A stretch of DNA of 64,000 nucleotides from Rhodoferax sp. (GCF_030653815.1 NZ_JAURYQ010000014.1:62001-126000), one strand, 5' to 3'; counted from the first letter of the stretch, positions 29,761-38,531 are shown. A program made the numbers and translations. The notes: generated from the sequence alone by a model not told the origin.

Positions 29761-31471
29761 TGGCCAGCGCCTCGGCCACCTTGATGCCATCGACCCCGGC
29801 CGACAAAATCCCGCCGGCATAGCCCGCGCCTTCACCCGCCGGATACAGGCCGCGGGTATTGACACTCTGAAAATCATCGCCGCGCGGCATGCGCAAGGGT
29901 GACGAGGTGCGGGTTTCTACCCCGGTCAACACCGCATCGGGCATGTCAAAGCCCTTGATCTTCTGGCCAAAGGCCGGCAGCGCCTCGCGCAGCGCGGCAA
30001 TGGCGTAATGCGGCAGGGCAGGGTGCAGGTCGCCCAGCTTCACACCGGGCTGGTAGGACGGCACAACAGCACCCAAGGTGGTCGATGCCTTGCCCTCGAT
30101 GAAGTCCCCCACCAGTTGCCCGGGCGCCTCGTAGTTGCTGCCACCCAGCACATACGCGCCGGATTCGAGCTGGCGCTGCAGGTTGATGCCCGCCAGCGGG
30201 TGTGTGGCGCCGGTACTGACCGCTTTCATCTGCTCGGCTTCTTCGGCATATCGCTGGCCCGCCGCAGCGCCAAAGGCCTGCACAAAGGCCGCTTCATCCT
30301 GGCAAAAGTCTGCGGGCTCGATGCCCACCACCATGCCGGCATTGGCGTTGCGCTCGTTGCGCGAATACTGGCTCATGCCGTTGGTCACCACGCGGCCCGG
30401 CTCGCTGGTGGCCGCCACCACGGTGCCGCCGGGGCACATGCAAAAGCTGTACACCGCGCGGCCATTGCTGGCGTGGTGCACCAGCTTGTAGTCGGCCGCG
30501 CCCAGGCTGGGGTGGCCGGCGTGGCGGCCCCACCGGGCGCGGTCGATCACACTTTGCGGGTGCTCGATGCGAAACCCCACCGAGAACGGCTTGGCATCCA
30601 CCGTCACACCACGTTCATGCAGCATGGCAAAGGTGTCGCGTGAGCTGTGGCCCAGCGCCATCACCACCTGGTCGGCGCGTATCTCATACGTTTGTCCAGT
30701 AGCCTGGTCCAACACGGTCAGGCCGCGCAGCTGCCGGCCTTGTGCGCCGTCTTCCACCAGCGCATCTGTGACGCGCTGCTCAAAGCGGATTTCACCGCCC
30801 AGCGCGATGATCTGGGCGCGCAGGTTTTCCACCACCTTGACCAGCTTGAAGGTGCCGATGTGCGGGTGTGACTCCACCAGAATCTCGGGCGGCGCCCCGG
30901 CCTTGACGAACTCTTCCATCACCTTGCGCCCCAGATGGCGCGGGTCCTTGATCTGGCTCCACAGCTTGCCGTCGGAAAACGTGCCGGCGCCGCCCTCACC
31001 AAATTGCACATTGCTCTCGGGGTTGAGCACATGTTTGCGCCACAGGCCCCAGGTGTCCTGGGTGCGTTCACGCACCTTTTTGCCGCGCTCCAGCACGATT
31101 GGCTTGAAACCCATGTGGGCCAGGATGAGCGCTGCAAAAATGCCGCAGGGGCCAAAACCCACCACCACCGGCCGTAGCGCCAGATCGGTCGGGGCTTGCG
31201 CCACCAGTCGGTAAGCCATGTCGGGCGTGGCAATGATGTGCGGGTTACCCGTATGCTGTTGCAGCAAGGCGGCTTCTTGTTCGGGCTTGGCCAGCGTCAC
31301 ATCGACGATGTAAACCACCCGCACCTGCGCCTTGCGGGCATCAAAACTGCGTTTGAAAATGTGCCACTCAAGCAGATCCGCCGGCTGTAGCGCCAGTGTG
31401 TGCAGGATCAACGTGCTGAGGTCGTCGGGCGTGTGGTCAAGCGCGAGCTTGAGTTCAGAGAGTCGGATCAT
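29732..31471 (-). CDS. FAD-dependent dehydrogenase (COG2509-like)
   Basis: A 579-residue flavoprotein. An N-terminal domain of about 95 residues precedes the FAD Rossmann motif [20 protein letters not shown]. Further motifs include [24 protein letters not shown] and, near the C-terminus, [34 protein letters not shown], which closes the FAD site. The set matches a widely conserved group of uncharacterised FAD-dependent dehydrogenases (COG2509). The physiological substrate is unknown; the gene is monocistronic. Confidence 0.85.
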   Translation of the reverse strand: MIRLSELKLALDHTPDDLSTLILHTLALQPADLLEWHIFKRSFDARKAQVRVVYIVDVTLAKPEQEAALLQQHTGNPHIIATPDMAYRLVAQAPTDLALRPVVVGFGPCGIFAALILAHMGFKPIVLERGKKVRERTQDTWGLWRKHVLNPESNVQFGEGGAGTFSDGKLWSQIKDPRHLGRKVMEEFVKAGAPPEILVESHPHIGTFKLVKVVENLRAQIIALGGEIRFEQRVTDALVEDGAQGRQLRGLTVLDQATGQTYEIRADQVVMALGHSSRDTFAMLHERGVTVDAKPFSVGFRIEHPQSVIDRARWGRHAGHPSLGAADYKLVHHASNGRAVYSFCMCPGGTVVAATSEPGRVVTNGMSQYSRNERNANAGMVVGIEPADFCQDEAAFVQAFGAAAGQRYAEEAEQMKAVSTGATHPLAGINLQRQLESGAYVLGGSNYEAPGQLVGDFIEGKASTTLGAVVPSYQPGVKLGDLHPALPHYAIAALREALPAFGQKIKGFDMPDAVLTGVETRTSSPLRMPRGDDFQSVNTRGLYPAGEGAGYAGGILSAGVDGIKVAEALAIRLARSAVR

Positions 31472-31525
31472 GGTGCGTACCGGTTGGGCTTGTGTTTATC
31501 AAGCAGAAGCCACGCATTTTAGAAA

Positions 31526-31537
31526 AGTCGACCCCAC
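31526..31537. repeat. 12-base match to one arm of the 37.2-kb palindromic element
   Basis: AGTCGACCCCAC occurs here, a few bases before the cysK 3' end, and again at 37241-37252 as the outer arm of the 46-bp palindrome. No second arm is present here. It may be a remnant or chance. Confidence 0.25.
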
Positions 31538-31546
31538 AAATTTAAA

Positions 31547-32464
31547 TCAGCTTGGCAAAAAACCTTCCACCGACAGATAACGCTCACCGGTGTCGTAGTT
31601 GAAGCCCAGCACCTTGGCGCCAACTGGCAGCTCGGGCAATTTCTGCGCAATGGCGGCCAGTGTGGCGCCGCTGGAAATGCCGACCAGCAGACCTTCCTGT
31701 GTGGCGCTGCGGCGGGCGTATTCGCGGGCGGGTTCGGCATCAACCTGGATCACGCCGTCGAGCAGGTCGGTGTGCAGGTTTTTCGGGATGAAGCCGGCGC
31801 CGATGCCCTGGATCGGGTGCGGGCCGGGCGTGCCGCCTGAGATCACCGGCGAGAGCACGGGTTCGACCGCAAACACTTTCAGCTTGGGCCATTGGGCCTT
31901 CAACACCTGCGCCACGCCGGTCAGGTGGCCGCCGGTGCCCACGCCGGTGATGATCACATCCAGGCCATCGGAGAAGTCGGCCAGGATTTCTTCAGCGGTG
32001 GTGCGCGCGTGCACCTCGATATTGACCGGGTTCTCGAACTGCTGCGGCATCCAGCTTCCCGGCGTGGCGGCCACCAGTTCTTCGGCACGGGCAATCGCGC
32101 CCTTCATGCCTTTTTCACGCGGCGTCAGGTCGAAGCTGGCGCCATAGGCCAGCATCAGCCGGCGGCGTTCGATGCTCATGCTGTCGGGCATCACCAGAAT
32201 GAGTTTGTAGCCCTTGACCGCCGCCACCAGCGCCAGACCGACACCGGTGTTGCCCGAGGTGGGTTCGATGATGGTACCGCCGGGCTGGAGCGCGCCGGAT
32301 TTTTCAGCCGCTTCGACCATGGCCAGCGCAATGCGGTCCTTGATGGAACCACCCGGGTTGCCGCGCTCGGACTTGACCCACACCTGGTGCGTGTCGCCAA
32401 ACAAGCGGTTGATGCGGATGTGCGGCGTGTTGCCTATGGTTTGCAGGACGTTGTCGACTTTCAT
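31547..32464 (-). CDS. cysK: Cysteine synthase (O-acetylserine sulfhydrylase)
   Basis: A 305-residue PLP enzyme making cysteine from O-acetylserine and sulfide. The PLP lysine is in [12 protein letters not shown], the substrate loop is [13 protein letters not shown], and the phosphate loop is [21 protein letters not shown] before the C-terminal domain is typical of CysK-type enzymes, though some features ([16 protein letters not shown]) are shared with CysM, so A/B assignment is moderate. GGAG precedes ATG 32464. It is divergent from rnpB; a nearby IscR-like gene suggests a link with cysteine or Fe-S supply, but operon structure does not show that. Confidence 0.88.
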   Translation of the reverse strand: MKVDNVLQTIGNTPHIRINRLFGDTHQVWVKSERGNPGGSIKDRIALAMVEAAEKSGALQPGGTIIEPTSGNTGVGLALVAAVKGYKLILVMPDSMSIERRRLMLAYGASFDLTPREKGMKGAIARAEELVAATPGSWMPQQFENPVNIEVHARTTAEEILADFSDGLDVIITGVGTGGHLTGVAQVLKAQWPKLKVFAVEPVLSPVISGGTPGPHPIQGIGAGFIPKNLHTDLLDGVIQVDAEPAREYARRSATQEGLLVGISSGATLAAIAQKLPELPVGAKVLGFNYDTGERYLSVEGFLPS

Positions 32465-32543
32465 GCGGGGCTCCTCAAATTGATGGAGCAGTCATTTTGA
32501 ACCACTTGATCGATTGTTTTCGGCATAAGCTTAAATGCCCGGG

Positions 32544-32570
32544 TTGCAAGCGCTGGGATGCCGCGATAAT
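32544..32570 (+). promoter_or_regulatory. Probable sigma-70 promoter of rnpB
   Basis: TTGCAA (32544-32549), then a GATAAT/ATAATC -10 about 15-16 bases on (32565-32571), ending 8 bases before the predicted RNA 5' end. Position and sequence fit a strong stable-RNA promoter. Confidence 0.6.
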
Positions 32571-32578
32571 CAAGGCGT

Positions 32579-32920
32579 GAAGCCCGCCAGACTGCCGCTG
32601 GTGCAATTCTGGAAACAGAGCACTGGAGGAACGTCCGGACTGCATAGGGCAGCGTAGCAGCTAACGGCTGTCCACTGAAAGCCCGGGGCGCAAGCCCTGG
32701 GTATAAGGTGAGGATCAGAGCAACAGAGACGAGCCGATTGAGTTCGGGTGAAACGGGCAATCTCTACGCGCAGCAATACCAAATAGGCACACGTTGATGG
32801 GGCCCCCGGAGTGTGCGGGTAGGTAGCACCGAGCCACGCAGTGATGCGTGGCCCAGATTAATGGCAGTCACGCTGAAGGCAACTTCGGCGCACAGAATCC
32901 GGCTTATCGGTGGGCTTCAC
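32579..32920 (+). ncRNA. rnpB: RNase P RNA (catalytic subunit), bacterial type A
   Basis: The RNA component of RNase P, which cuts 5' leaders from pre-tRNAs. The ends pair: GAAGCCCGCC at the 5' end with GGTGGGCTTC at the 3' end (P1). Conserved core pieces are GGAGGAACGTCCGGACTGC, about 50 bases from the start, and ACAGAATCCGGCTTAT, about 30 from the end; these form P4 and neighbouring universal nucleotides. GGGTAAGG-type and GAAACGG elements appear in the middle. Size, about 342 nucleotides, suits betaproteobacteria. It lies between cysK and the IscR-like gene, with the 3' end only 4 bases from the latter's stop codon. Confidence 0.93.
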
Positions 32921-32923
32921 AAC

Positions 32924-33451
32924 TTATCCGCGTGCCAGCAGTGACTGGCCCAGCGCAAACACCGAGTTGGGCGCGTTGGTGCGCACCGGCTGGTGCGCCG
33001 GCTTCTTGAACACACCGCGATTGGGTGCCGGCTTTTGCTCGATCTTGACGCCCTTGGCCAGTTGGTCGAGCACCAGGCTGCGCAGCGTGACCGACTGCAT
33101 GAAGTCGAGCACCTTGGCGTTCATGGTGTCCCACAGGTCTTGCGCCATGTCGGGGGTGGTCGACATCGTTTCGGTGCTGGATTTGGCGGGTGCCTCGTCT
33201 TCTACCGCGCCAATGATGTCCGCCACTGTGATGGCATCCGCACGATGGCCCAGGGTGTAGCCGCCACCGGGCCCGCGCGTGCTGGTCACCAAGCCTTGCT
33301 GGCGCAATTTGCTGAACATTTGCTCCAGGTACGACAGCGAAATTTGCTGCCGTGTGGCAATGTCAGACAGCGGCACGGGACCCAGCTTTTCGCGCAGGGC
33401 GACGTCGATCATGGCGGTCACGGCAAAACGGCCTTTGGTACTTAATCGCAT
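32924..33451 (-). CDS. IscR-like Rrf2 regulator lacking all cysteines
   Basis: A 175-residue Rrf2 protein. The N-terminal winged helix is unmistakably IscR-like: MRLSTKGRFAVTAMIDVAL, ISLSYLEQMFSKLRQQGLV and the wing RGPGGGYTLG. In IscR three cysteines and a histidine near residues 92-107 hold a [2Fe-2S] cluster. Here that stretch reads AKSSTETMSTTPDMAQDLW: no cysteine exists anywhere in the protein and the histidine position is Gln. It may therefore act as a constitutive apo-like regulator or sense something else. No isc genes are adjacent. A good promoter lies upstream; TAAATCCTCC carries the ribosome site. Confidence 0.85.
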   Translation of the reverse strand: MRLSTKGRFAVTAMIDVALREKLGPVPLSDIATRQQISLSYLEQMFSKLRQQGLVTSTRGPGGGYTLGHRADAITVADIIGAVEDEAPAKSSTETMSTTPDMAQDLWDTMNAKVLDFMQSVTLRSLVLDQLAKGVKIEQKPAPNRGVFKKPAHQPVRTNAPNSVFALGQSLLARG

Positions 33452-33494
33452 GGTAAATCCTCCTGTCAGTGTCGCTAAATCAGACACAGTGCAA

Positions 33495-33523
33495 ACTATA
33501 AGGTTCAAATCACTTCGTGTAAA
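33495..33523 (-). promoter_or_regulatory. Sigma-70-type promoter for the IscR-like gene
   Basis: On the minus strand, TTTACA (33523-33518), a 17-base spacer and TATAGT (33500-33495), ending 44 bases before the start codon. The divergent LysR gene shares this 138-base region. Confidence 0.6.
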
Positions 33524-33589
33524 TTCGAATAATCGACTAATTTACTTCGAAAAAAATGAACAATAGGGTGAATAACTGAGGGCATTCGC

Positions 33590-34486
33590 ATGAATTTCAA
33601 GCACCTTTACTATTTTTGGGTGACCGCGCGGGCTGGCGGCGTCATGCGCGCTGGTGAGCAGCTGCACACCACGCCGCAAACGCTCTCTAGCCAGATCAAG
33701 CTGCTGGAAGACTGGCTGGGGCGCAAGCTGTTTCGCAAGAGCGGCCGCGGGCTGGAGCTCACCGAGCACGGCCGCATGGCGCTGGGTTATGCCGATCAGA
33801 TCTTCAGCCTGGGCAGTGAACTGGAAAGCAGCCTGCGCCAGGTGCGTGGCGCCGCGCGGCGGCTGGATTTCAGGGTGGGGGTGGCGGACTCGTTGTCCAA
33901 ATCCATCGCCTACCGGTTGCTGGAGCCTGCTTTTTCCATTGCTGAACCGGTCAAGTTGTTGTGCAGCGAGGGCAGTTTTGACGACCTGCTTGCCGCCTTG
34001 GCCCTGCACCGGCTCGACCTGGTGATTGCCCACGAGCCCATGCCCAGGCGCGTCAGCGTCAAGGCCTACAGCCATGCGCTGGGCAGCAGCGTGATGAGTT
34101 TTTTTGCGGCCCCGGTCCTGTTGCCAGGCATTCAAGGCAAGTTTCCCGCCTGTCTGGATGGTGTGCCCATGCTGGTGCCGGGCGCCACGGCCTCGGTGCG
34201 CCAGCAGCTGGAAGGCTGGTTTGCCAGGCACCAGATTGCGCCCGTGGTGGTGGGTGAGTTTGACGATGCCGCGCTGATGAAAGCCTTTGGCCGCGAAGGT
34301 CAGGGGGTGTTCATGGCCCCGCGCGTGCTCGAAGAAGAAACCTGTACCCAATTTGGCGTGCAGGTGATAGGCCACACCGCCGAACTGGTCGAAGAGTTTT
34401 ATGCGATATCGGTCGAGCGGCGCATCAGCCACCCCTGCGTGCTGGCCATCACCGACGCCGCGCGCGGCCAGTTGTTCAGCGTGTGA
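33590..34486 (+). CDS. NhaR-like LysR-family regulator
   Basis: A 298-residue LTTR. MNFKHLYYFWVTARAGGVMRAGEQLHTTPQTLSSQIKLLEDWLG is the very characteristic N-terminus of the NhaR subfamily (F-K-H-L-x-Y-F-W). In enterics NhaR activates the sodium/proton antiporter gene nhaA; in other bacteria the target varies. No antiporter is adjacent (the nearest is 6 kb away), so the target is unknown. Divergent from the IscR-like gene and 34 bases before a dipeptidase gene. Confidence 0.85.
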   Translation: MNFKHLYYFWVTARAGGVMRAGEQLHTTPQTLSSQIKLLEDWLGRKLFRKSGRGLELTEHGRMALGYADQIFSLGSELESSLRQVRGAARRLDFRVGVADSLSKSIAYRLLEPAFSIAEPVKLLCSEGSFDDLLAALALHRLDLVIAHEPMPRRVSVKAYSHALGSSVMSFFAAPVLLPGIQGKFPACLDGVPMLVPGATASVRQQLEGWFARHQIAPVVVGEFDDAALMKAFGREGQGVFMAPRVLEEETCTQFGVQVIGHTAELVEEFYAISVERRISHPCVLAITDAARGQLFSV

Positions 34487-34520
34487 TTTTTTCAGACCGC
34501 TGCAACCGGATAATGCCCCC

Positions 34521-35069
34521 ATGCCCCTCAGAGAAATCAGCCACCCCGCCATCGACGTGGACCTGCGCTACGCCACGCCCGACAACTTCACCGGCAAAAC
34601 CATTTACGACCACGCAGTGGCCTACCTGCATCAGGACGCCCTGGTGGCGCTGGTGCGCGCCGCCGAGCTGGCAGCGGCCCAGGGCCTGCGCCTGCGGGTG
34701 CTCGATGCCTACCGGCCATCCGCCGCGCAGTGGCGCCTGTGGCAAGCGCTGCCCGACCCGCGCTTTGTCGCCGACCCGCGCCTTGGGTCCATGCACACGC
34801 GCGGCGTGGCCGTGGACCTGACCCTGTGTGACGCCAGCGGCGTGCCGCTGGACATGGGCACCGCCTTTGATGAAATGACCGAGCAATCCTTTCATGATGC
34901 GACCAGCATTGCGGCTGAAGCCCAGCGCCATCGCTGCCTGCTGCTGGGCCTGATGACCCTGGCCGGCTGGACGCACCACCCTTACGAGTGGTGGCACTAC
35001 AACCTGCCGGATCCCACCCGCTACCCACCGCTCAGCGACGGCGCCGAGGGCAGCTTCTTGATGGACTAA
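34521..35069 (+). CDS. ddpX: D-alanyl-D-alanine dipeptidase (DdpX/VanX family)
   Basis: A 182-residue zinc dipeptidase. The zinc and catalytic residues are in SMHTRGVAVDLTL (SxHxxGxAxD) and EWWHYN; the substrate Arg is in DAYRPSAAQ. It cleaves D-Ala-D-Ala, allowing peptidoglycan breakdown products to be used; in resistance clusters it removes the vancomycin target, but no other van-type gene is present. No signal peptide, so probably cytoplasmic. ATG 34521 is chosen; the frame extends upstream inside the LysR gene. Confidence 0.9.
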   Translation: MPLREISHPAIDVDLRYATPDNFTGKTIYDHAVAYLHQDALVALVRAAELAAAQGLRLRVLDAYRPSAAQWRLWQALPDPRFVADPRLGSMHTRGVAVDLTLCDASGVPLDMGTAFDEMTEQSFHDATSIAAEAQRHRCLLLGLMTLAGWTHHPYEWWHYNLPDPTRYPPLSDGAEGSFLMD

Positions 35070-35881
35070 AACCGCTCGCCCTCGTGCAAATACCGCCACT
35101 GGCCCTCGGGCAAGCCCGACAGCGCCACGCGCCCCACGCGCTGGCGCTTGATGCTCTGGATGTGCAAGCCGACGCGTTCGCACAGGTAGGCGATCAGCCC
35201 GGGGTGCGCGCCCTTCAGGGCCACACGCAGCCGCGTCGACGTGTCCGAGGTGCTGTTGATGCTGACCTTCACCAGCGGTAGCGGCTGGCCGTCGCTGCTC
35301 AGTCCGGCGTTCAGGCGCAGCAGCAGCTCGGGCGCCACTTCGCCGGCCACTTCCACCACCAGTTCGTGTTCCATGAGGGCCGCGTCTTCGGTCAGCTTGC
35401 GCAGCACGCGCCAGTCCTGGGTAAACACCACCAGCCCGCTGGCAGCCACTTCCAGCGGCACACAGGCGCTGAGCTTGGCAAAGTGGTGCTTCAGCAGGCG
35501 CACCCCTGAGGCGTCCTGCGCCCAGTGGTTCGCGGCCAGCAACAACTGGTGCGCGGGTTTGACGCGTTTGCCCGCTTCACCGGGTAGGGCCATGGCCTCG
35601 AAGCCGGGCGGCTTGTGCAGCAGCAGCGTGACGTCGGTGAGTGTCATCAGGCTGGCGTGCGGGTCGACCACCACGGTCTGGTCGGTCACCCGCGCCATGG
35701 GCTCTTCGACCACTTTGCCGTTCACGCTGACCCAGCCGCCCTCGATGTACTGCTCGGCCTCGCGGCGCGAGCAGCGCATCAGGTGCGCCACATGTTTGGA
35801 CAGGCGCTCGCCGTCCTGGGCGGGCGGCTTGGGTGGTGGCGCGGCTTTACGCGGCGGCGCGGGTTTGTGAGGTTTGATCAT
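35066..35881 (-). CDS. RsuA/RluF-type pseudouridine synthase with altered catalytic motif
   Basis: A 271-residue protein: a basic Pro/Lys-rich N-terminus, an S4 RNA-binding domain (about 27-80: GERLSKHVAHLMRCSRREAEQYIEGG) and a pseudouridine synthase domain. The motif normally reading G-R-L-D-x-x-[ST]-x-G-L reads VPLEVAASGLVVFT, so the catalytic Asp is Glu and the preceding Arg is Pro. It may be an inactive RNA-binding paralogue or use a different residue. ATG 35881 is used; a TTG lies 9 bases upstream. The gene overlaps ddpX by 4 bases at the 3' end. Confidence 0.8.
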   Translation of the reverse strand: MIKPHKPAPPRKAAPPPKPPAQDGERLSKHVAHLMRCSRREAEQYIEGGWVSVNGKVVEEPMARVTDQTVVVDPHASLMTLTDVTLLLHKPPGFEAMALPGEAGKRVKPAHQLLLAANHWAQDASGVRLLKHHFAKLSACVPLEVAASGLVVFTQDWRVLRKLTEDAALMEHELVVEVAGEVAPELLLRLNAGLSSDGQPLPLVKVSINSTSDTSTRLRVALKGAHPGLIAYLCERVGLHIQSIKRQRVGRVALSGLPEGQWRYLHEGERF

Positions 35882-35911
35882 TGGCCGCAATGGTAACCAA
35901 TGATGTGTTGG

Positions 35912-36727
35912 CTACCAGCTCAGCGGGTCCAGCTGGTAAAACTGGCTGAGTTCCCGGTACAGCGCGGCGTGTTCTTGCGCCATGGCCTCGGGCTGCTCAA
36001 AAAACACCTCGGAGATCACGGCAAAAAATTCGCCCGGGTCGGTGGCCCCGTAGTCGCAGAACAGTGATGGCGCGCCCCGCATCACGCGGGCCTGCAGCGT
36101 CATGAATTCGTTGCCCAGCACGCGCGACCAGCTTTGTTGCGCGTGCTGCCCGAGCATGGGCGCGCCGTTGGCGCTGCCGCTTTCCTGATCGAGCTGGTGC
36201 GCAAACTCATGAATGGCCACGTTTTGCCCGTCGTCGACCACCGCCGCACCCTCCAGCGTGTCTTGCCACGACAAAATCACCTGCCCGTCTGACCACGATT
36301 CACCCGCCAGCACCTCGCGCGTGCGGTGCGCCAGGCCGATGTGGTCCAGCTGGTCGCGCTGCACCACAAAGCTGTCGGGGTACACCAGAATCTGGCGCAG
36401 ATTGGGGTAGTAGCCGCTGGGGCGGTTCAAAATCAGCAGGCAGGCGTGGGCGGCAATCGTGACGCGAATCTCGTCGTTGATTTCCAGCCCGTTGCAGCCA
36501 ATGAACGCCTTCTCGGCCAGAAACACCTGCATGTGCTGCTTGAGCCGCAATTGGAGGTCGGCGGGCAGCCGGCGCACATAGGGCACGCGCTGTTGCAACA
36601 CCGCGCGCCAGGGCGCCGGAAAGGCCTGGGCACGCAGGTGCTGGCGCTTGCGCTCAAGCAGCCAGGGCGCGCCCACCAGCCACAGCACCACCAGCAGGGC
36701 CAGGCAAGCAATGATGACCGCTGGCAT
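35912..36727 (-). CDS. mtfA: Zinc-dependent peptidase MtfA
   Basis: A 271-residue protein with an N-terminal membrane helix (about 3-22) and the metalloprotease motif AIHEFAHQLDQESG (HExxH). The Glu ligand lies in DPGEFFAVISEVFFEQP. In E. coli MtfA binds the repressor Mlc and influences glucose PTS expression, and it is a zinc peptidase. Length matches (about 265). It stands 13 bases after the stop of the NUDIX-MBL gene, probably in one transcript. Confidence 0.92.
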   Translation of the reverse strand: MPAVIIACLALLVVLWLVGAPWLLERKRQHLRAQAFPAPWRAVLQQRVPYVRRLPADLQLRLKQHMQVFLAEKAFIGCNGLEINDEIRVTIAAHACLLILNRPSGYYPNLRQILVYPDSFVVQRDQLDHIGLAHRTREVLAGESWSDGQVILSWQDTLEGAAVVDDGQNVAIHEFAHQLDQESGSANGAPMLGQHAQQSWSRVLGNEFMTLQARVMRGAPSLFCDYGATDPGEFFAVISEVFFEQPEAMAQEHAALYRELSQFYQLDPLSW

Positions 36728-36740
36728 GCCGCAACAGTGC

Positions 36741-38450
36741 CTAGGGCATCAGCGACGTGATACGCGCCACATGCGCCATCAGCGAGCGCTTGGCCACCGG
36801 CCACATGCGCTGCGGCACGTCGGCATACACCAGCGCCAGCCAGTCGTCGAGTGTGCCGTCAGGCTGCGCCTGCATGGCGGCCATCACCTTGGCTTCGCGC
36901 TGCAGGCGATGCGCCTTGAGCCGGGTGATGGCCACTTGCGCCTCGTCGTCCGGTCCGCCGATCACATAACCATGGGCCGGCAGGATGTACTTGAGCTGGT
37001 GTTCGGTGCAGGCCGCGTGCAGCAAGTCCAGCGAGTTCAGGTAGTCGCTCATGTCGCCATCGGGCGGGTCGACCACCGTGGTGCTGCCGTTCAGAATGTG
37101 GTCGCCGCTGAACAGCAAGCCGTCTTCCAGCAGCATCAGGCACAGGTGGTTGGCCGCGTGGCCAGGGGTGTGGATGACCTGCAGCGTGTGGCGGGTGTCT
37201 TCCGCTGTGGGGCAGACTTCAGTCTGCCATGGTCGACTGAAGTCGACCCCACTGGAGCCGCCACCATGCCTTGAAAGCGTCAGCCGTTCATGGTTCAAAA
37301 GAGCCCGGTCGGGCGTGAAAGCACTGTTCGCCCGCGCTGTCTCCGCGCTTGCCAGCCCCAAAATCGGCGGCACCGTGTCGCACATGGCCTGCAGCGGCCG
37401 GGCGCCGGGGGCATGGTCCGGGTGCGAATGGGTGCAGACAATCAGGCGGATGTCGCCGCCCGCGGCGCGCCACAGCTTGGCCAGGTGCTCGTCGTCGGCC
37501 GGGCCGGGGTCGATGGCAATGTAGCCGGTGCTGGGGTCGCCCACCAGATAGCTGTTGGTGCCCGGGCCGGTCATGGCGCCGGGGTTGGGCGCGGTCAGGC
37601 GCAGCACGTTCTTGAGCAGGGCCACGGGCTGTTCACTCTGCCAGTCCAGCGGGTGCACGATTTGCCCGTCCGGGCACACCAGCGCCAGCTCACCATAGGC
37701 CGACTCAGGTTCCATGTGCCGTTGCTCGCGCCCGGCCAGCAGCCCGGTGCGCGGGCAACTGGACCACAGCGGCTCCTCAGACACCGCGCAGGCCTGCAGC
37801 ACGGCATCGACCGTGGCCAGGTCTTGCAGACGCTCCAGTGTGATGATGGTCGGGTAAATCATGAAAAAGTTGCCCGCCTGATGCCGCGCCAGCGCATCAC
37901 CCGGGCGCACCCACACCGGTTCGAACTGCTCGGTCTCGTCGGCCACGGGCGTTTGCCCGGGCGGCACGCGCGCCACCAGAAACGGCACATCAAAGCGCTT
38001 GGGCAGGTCGCGGTCAGTGATCCAGCGGGCCAGCACAAACATGTCGCTGGCGGCCAGTGTCAGCCCGCGCGCTGCGCACTGCGCGCCCAGGTCGCCCTGC
38101 CGGTCCATCGCGTCAATCTCGGCCTGCGTCGCCCAGCTGCCGTCGGCATGGCGCGCCAGCAGAATGCCCAGCTCCTCAAAATTTTCACGAATGGCGGCAA
38201 TCGCCTCGGTCAGCGCCTGCGCGCTTTGCGTGGCGCGGCGTTGCGTCAGGGCATGGCAGCAGGCGTCTGCCGCATCAATGCCGCCGCCCGGAAACACATA
38301 GGCGCCCGGCACAAAACTCGCGTTGCTGGAGCGTCGCGTCATCAGCACCTCCAGCCCGTTGGGCGTGTCGCGCAGCAGCAGCACGGTGGCGGCATCGCGC
38401 GTGGGCGCGGGAGGGCGGGCAGGGTGCAGGAGTTGGGAGGGGCGGGGCAT
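36741..38450 (-). CDS. NUDIX-metallo-beta-lactamase fusion protein
   Basis: A 569-residue two-domain protein. Residues about 17-250 form a NUDT19-like NUDIX hydrolase: VFPGGGIDAAD, then after a long insertion IRENFEELGIL (the RExxEExG box). Residues about 285-500 are a LACTB2-like metallo-beta-lactamase domain with zinc motif THSHPDHAPG, the later HTPGHAANH and FSGDHILNG, followed by a C-terminal winged-helix region. Both halves hydrolyse acyl- or nucleotide-type substrates in relatives; the actual substrate is unknown. Between residues about 398 and 415 a piece encoded by a 46-bp palindrome appears inserted. The 5' end is duplicated upstream, beyond parDE. Confidence 0.85.
   Translation of the reverse strand: MPRPSQLLHPARPPAPTRDAATVLLLRDTPNGLEVLMTRRSSNASFVPGAYVFPGGGIDAADACCHALTQRRATQSAQALTEAIAAIRENFEELGILLARHADGSWATQAEIDAMDRQGDLGAQCAARGLTLAASDMFVLARWITDRDLPKRFDVPFLVARVPPGQTPVADETEQFEPVWVRPGDALARHQAGNFFMIYPTIITLERLQDLATVDAVLQACAVSEEPLWSSCPRTGLLAGREQRHMEPESAYGELALVCPDGQIVHPLDWQSEQPVALLKNVLRLTAPNPGAMTGPGTNSYLVGDPSTGYIAIDPGPADDEHLAKLWRAAGGDIRLIVCTHSHPDHAPGARPLQAMCDTVPPILGLASAETARANSAFTPDRALLNHERLTLSRHGGGSSGVDFSRPWQTEVCPTAEDTRHTLQVIHTPGHAANHLCLMLLEDGLLFSGDHILNGSTTVVDPPDGDMSDYLNSLDLLHAACTEHQLKYILPAHGYVIGGPDDEAQVAITRLKAHRLQREAKVMAAMQAQPDGTLDDWLALVYADVPQRMWPVAKRSLMAHVARITSLMP
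37207..37252. repeat. 46-bp double-hairpin palindromic element inside the NUDIX-MBL gene
   Basis: GCAGACT-TC-AGTCTGC and GTCGACT-GA-AGTCGAC form two adjacent 7-bp hairpins, and the whole 46-bp piece (GTGGGG...CCCCAC ends) is an imperfect inverted repeat. It stays in frame, encoding about fifteen residues (SGVDFSRPWQTEVCP) in a loop between conserved metallo-beta-lactamase motifs. This resembles small palindromic mobile repeats of the REP/RPE kind. Confidence 0.6.
38298..38450. repeat. Direct repeat, copy inside the intact NUDIX-MBL gene
   Basis: These 153 bases (the first 51 codons of the NUDIX-MBL gene, minus strand) recur at 39135-39287 at a constant 837-base offset, with about 12 mismatches counted by eye and no gaps. 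The two copies bracket parDE. Confidence 0.9.
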
Positions 38451-38473
38451 GGGCAGAGGATATCAGGCTGGAA

Positions 38474-38501
38474 TTGACGAAAAGTACCTTACACATAGAA
38501 T
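38474..38501 (+). promoter_or_regulatory. parDE promoter
   Basis: TTGACG (38474-38479), 16-base spacer, TAGAAT (38496-38501). It overlaps the operator palindrome, as expected for an autoregulated toxin-antitoxin operon. Confidence 0.65.
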
Positions 38502-38518
38502 GGCAAACTCTGCCATTC
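38498..38518. promoter_or_regulatory. parDE operator (8-5-8 palindrome)
   Basis: GAATGGCA, spacer AACTC, TGCCATTC. It covers the end of the -10 box and the likely start of transcription, a position where the ParD antitoxin or ParDE complex would repress. Confidence 0.7.
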
Positions 38519-38531
38519 CAAGGAGGCTTTT

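Noticed and set aside
37207-37252. The double hairpin as a transcription terminator
   Set aside because: It lies inside a continuous reading frame, has no T-tract, and the gene continues with conserved motifs on both sides.
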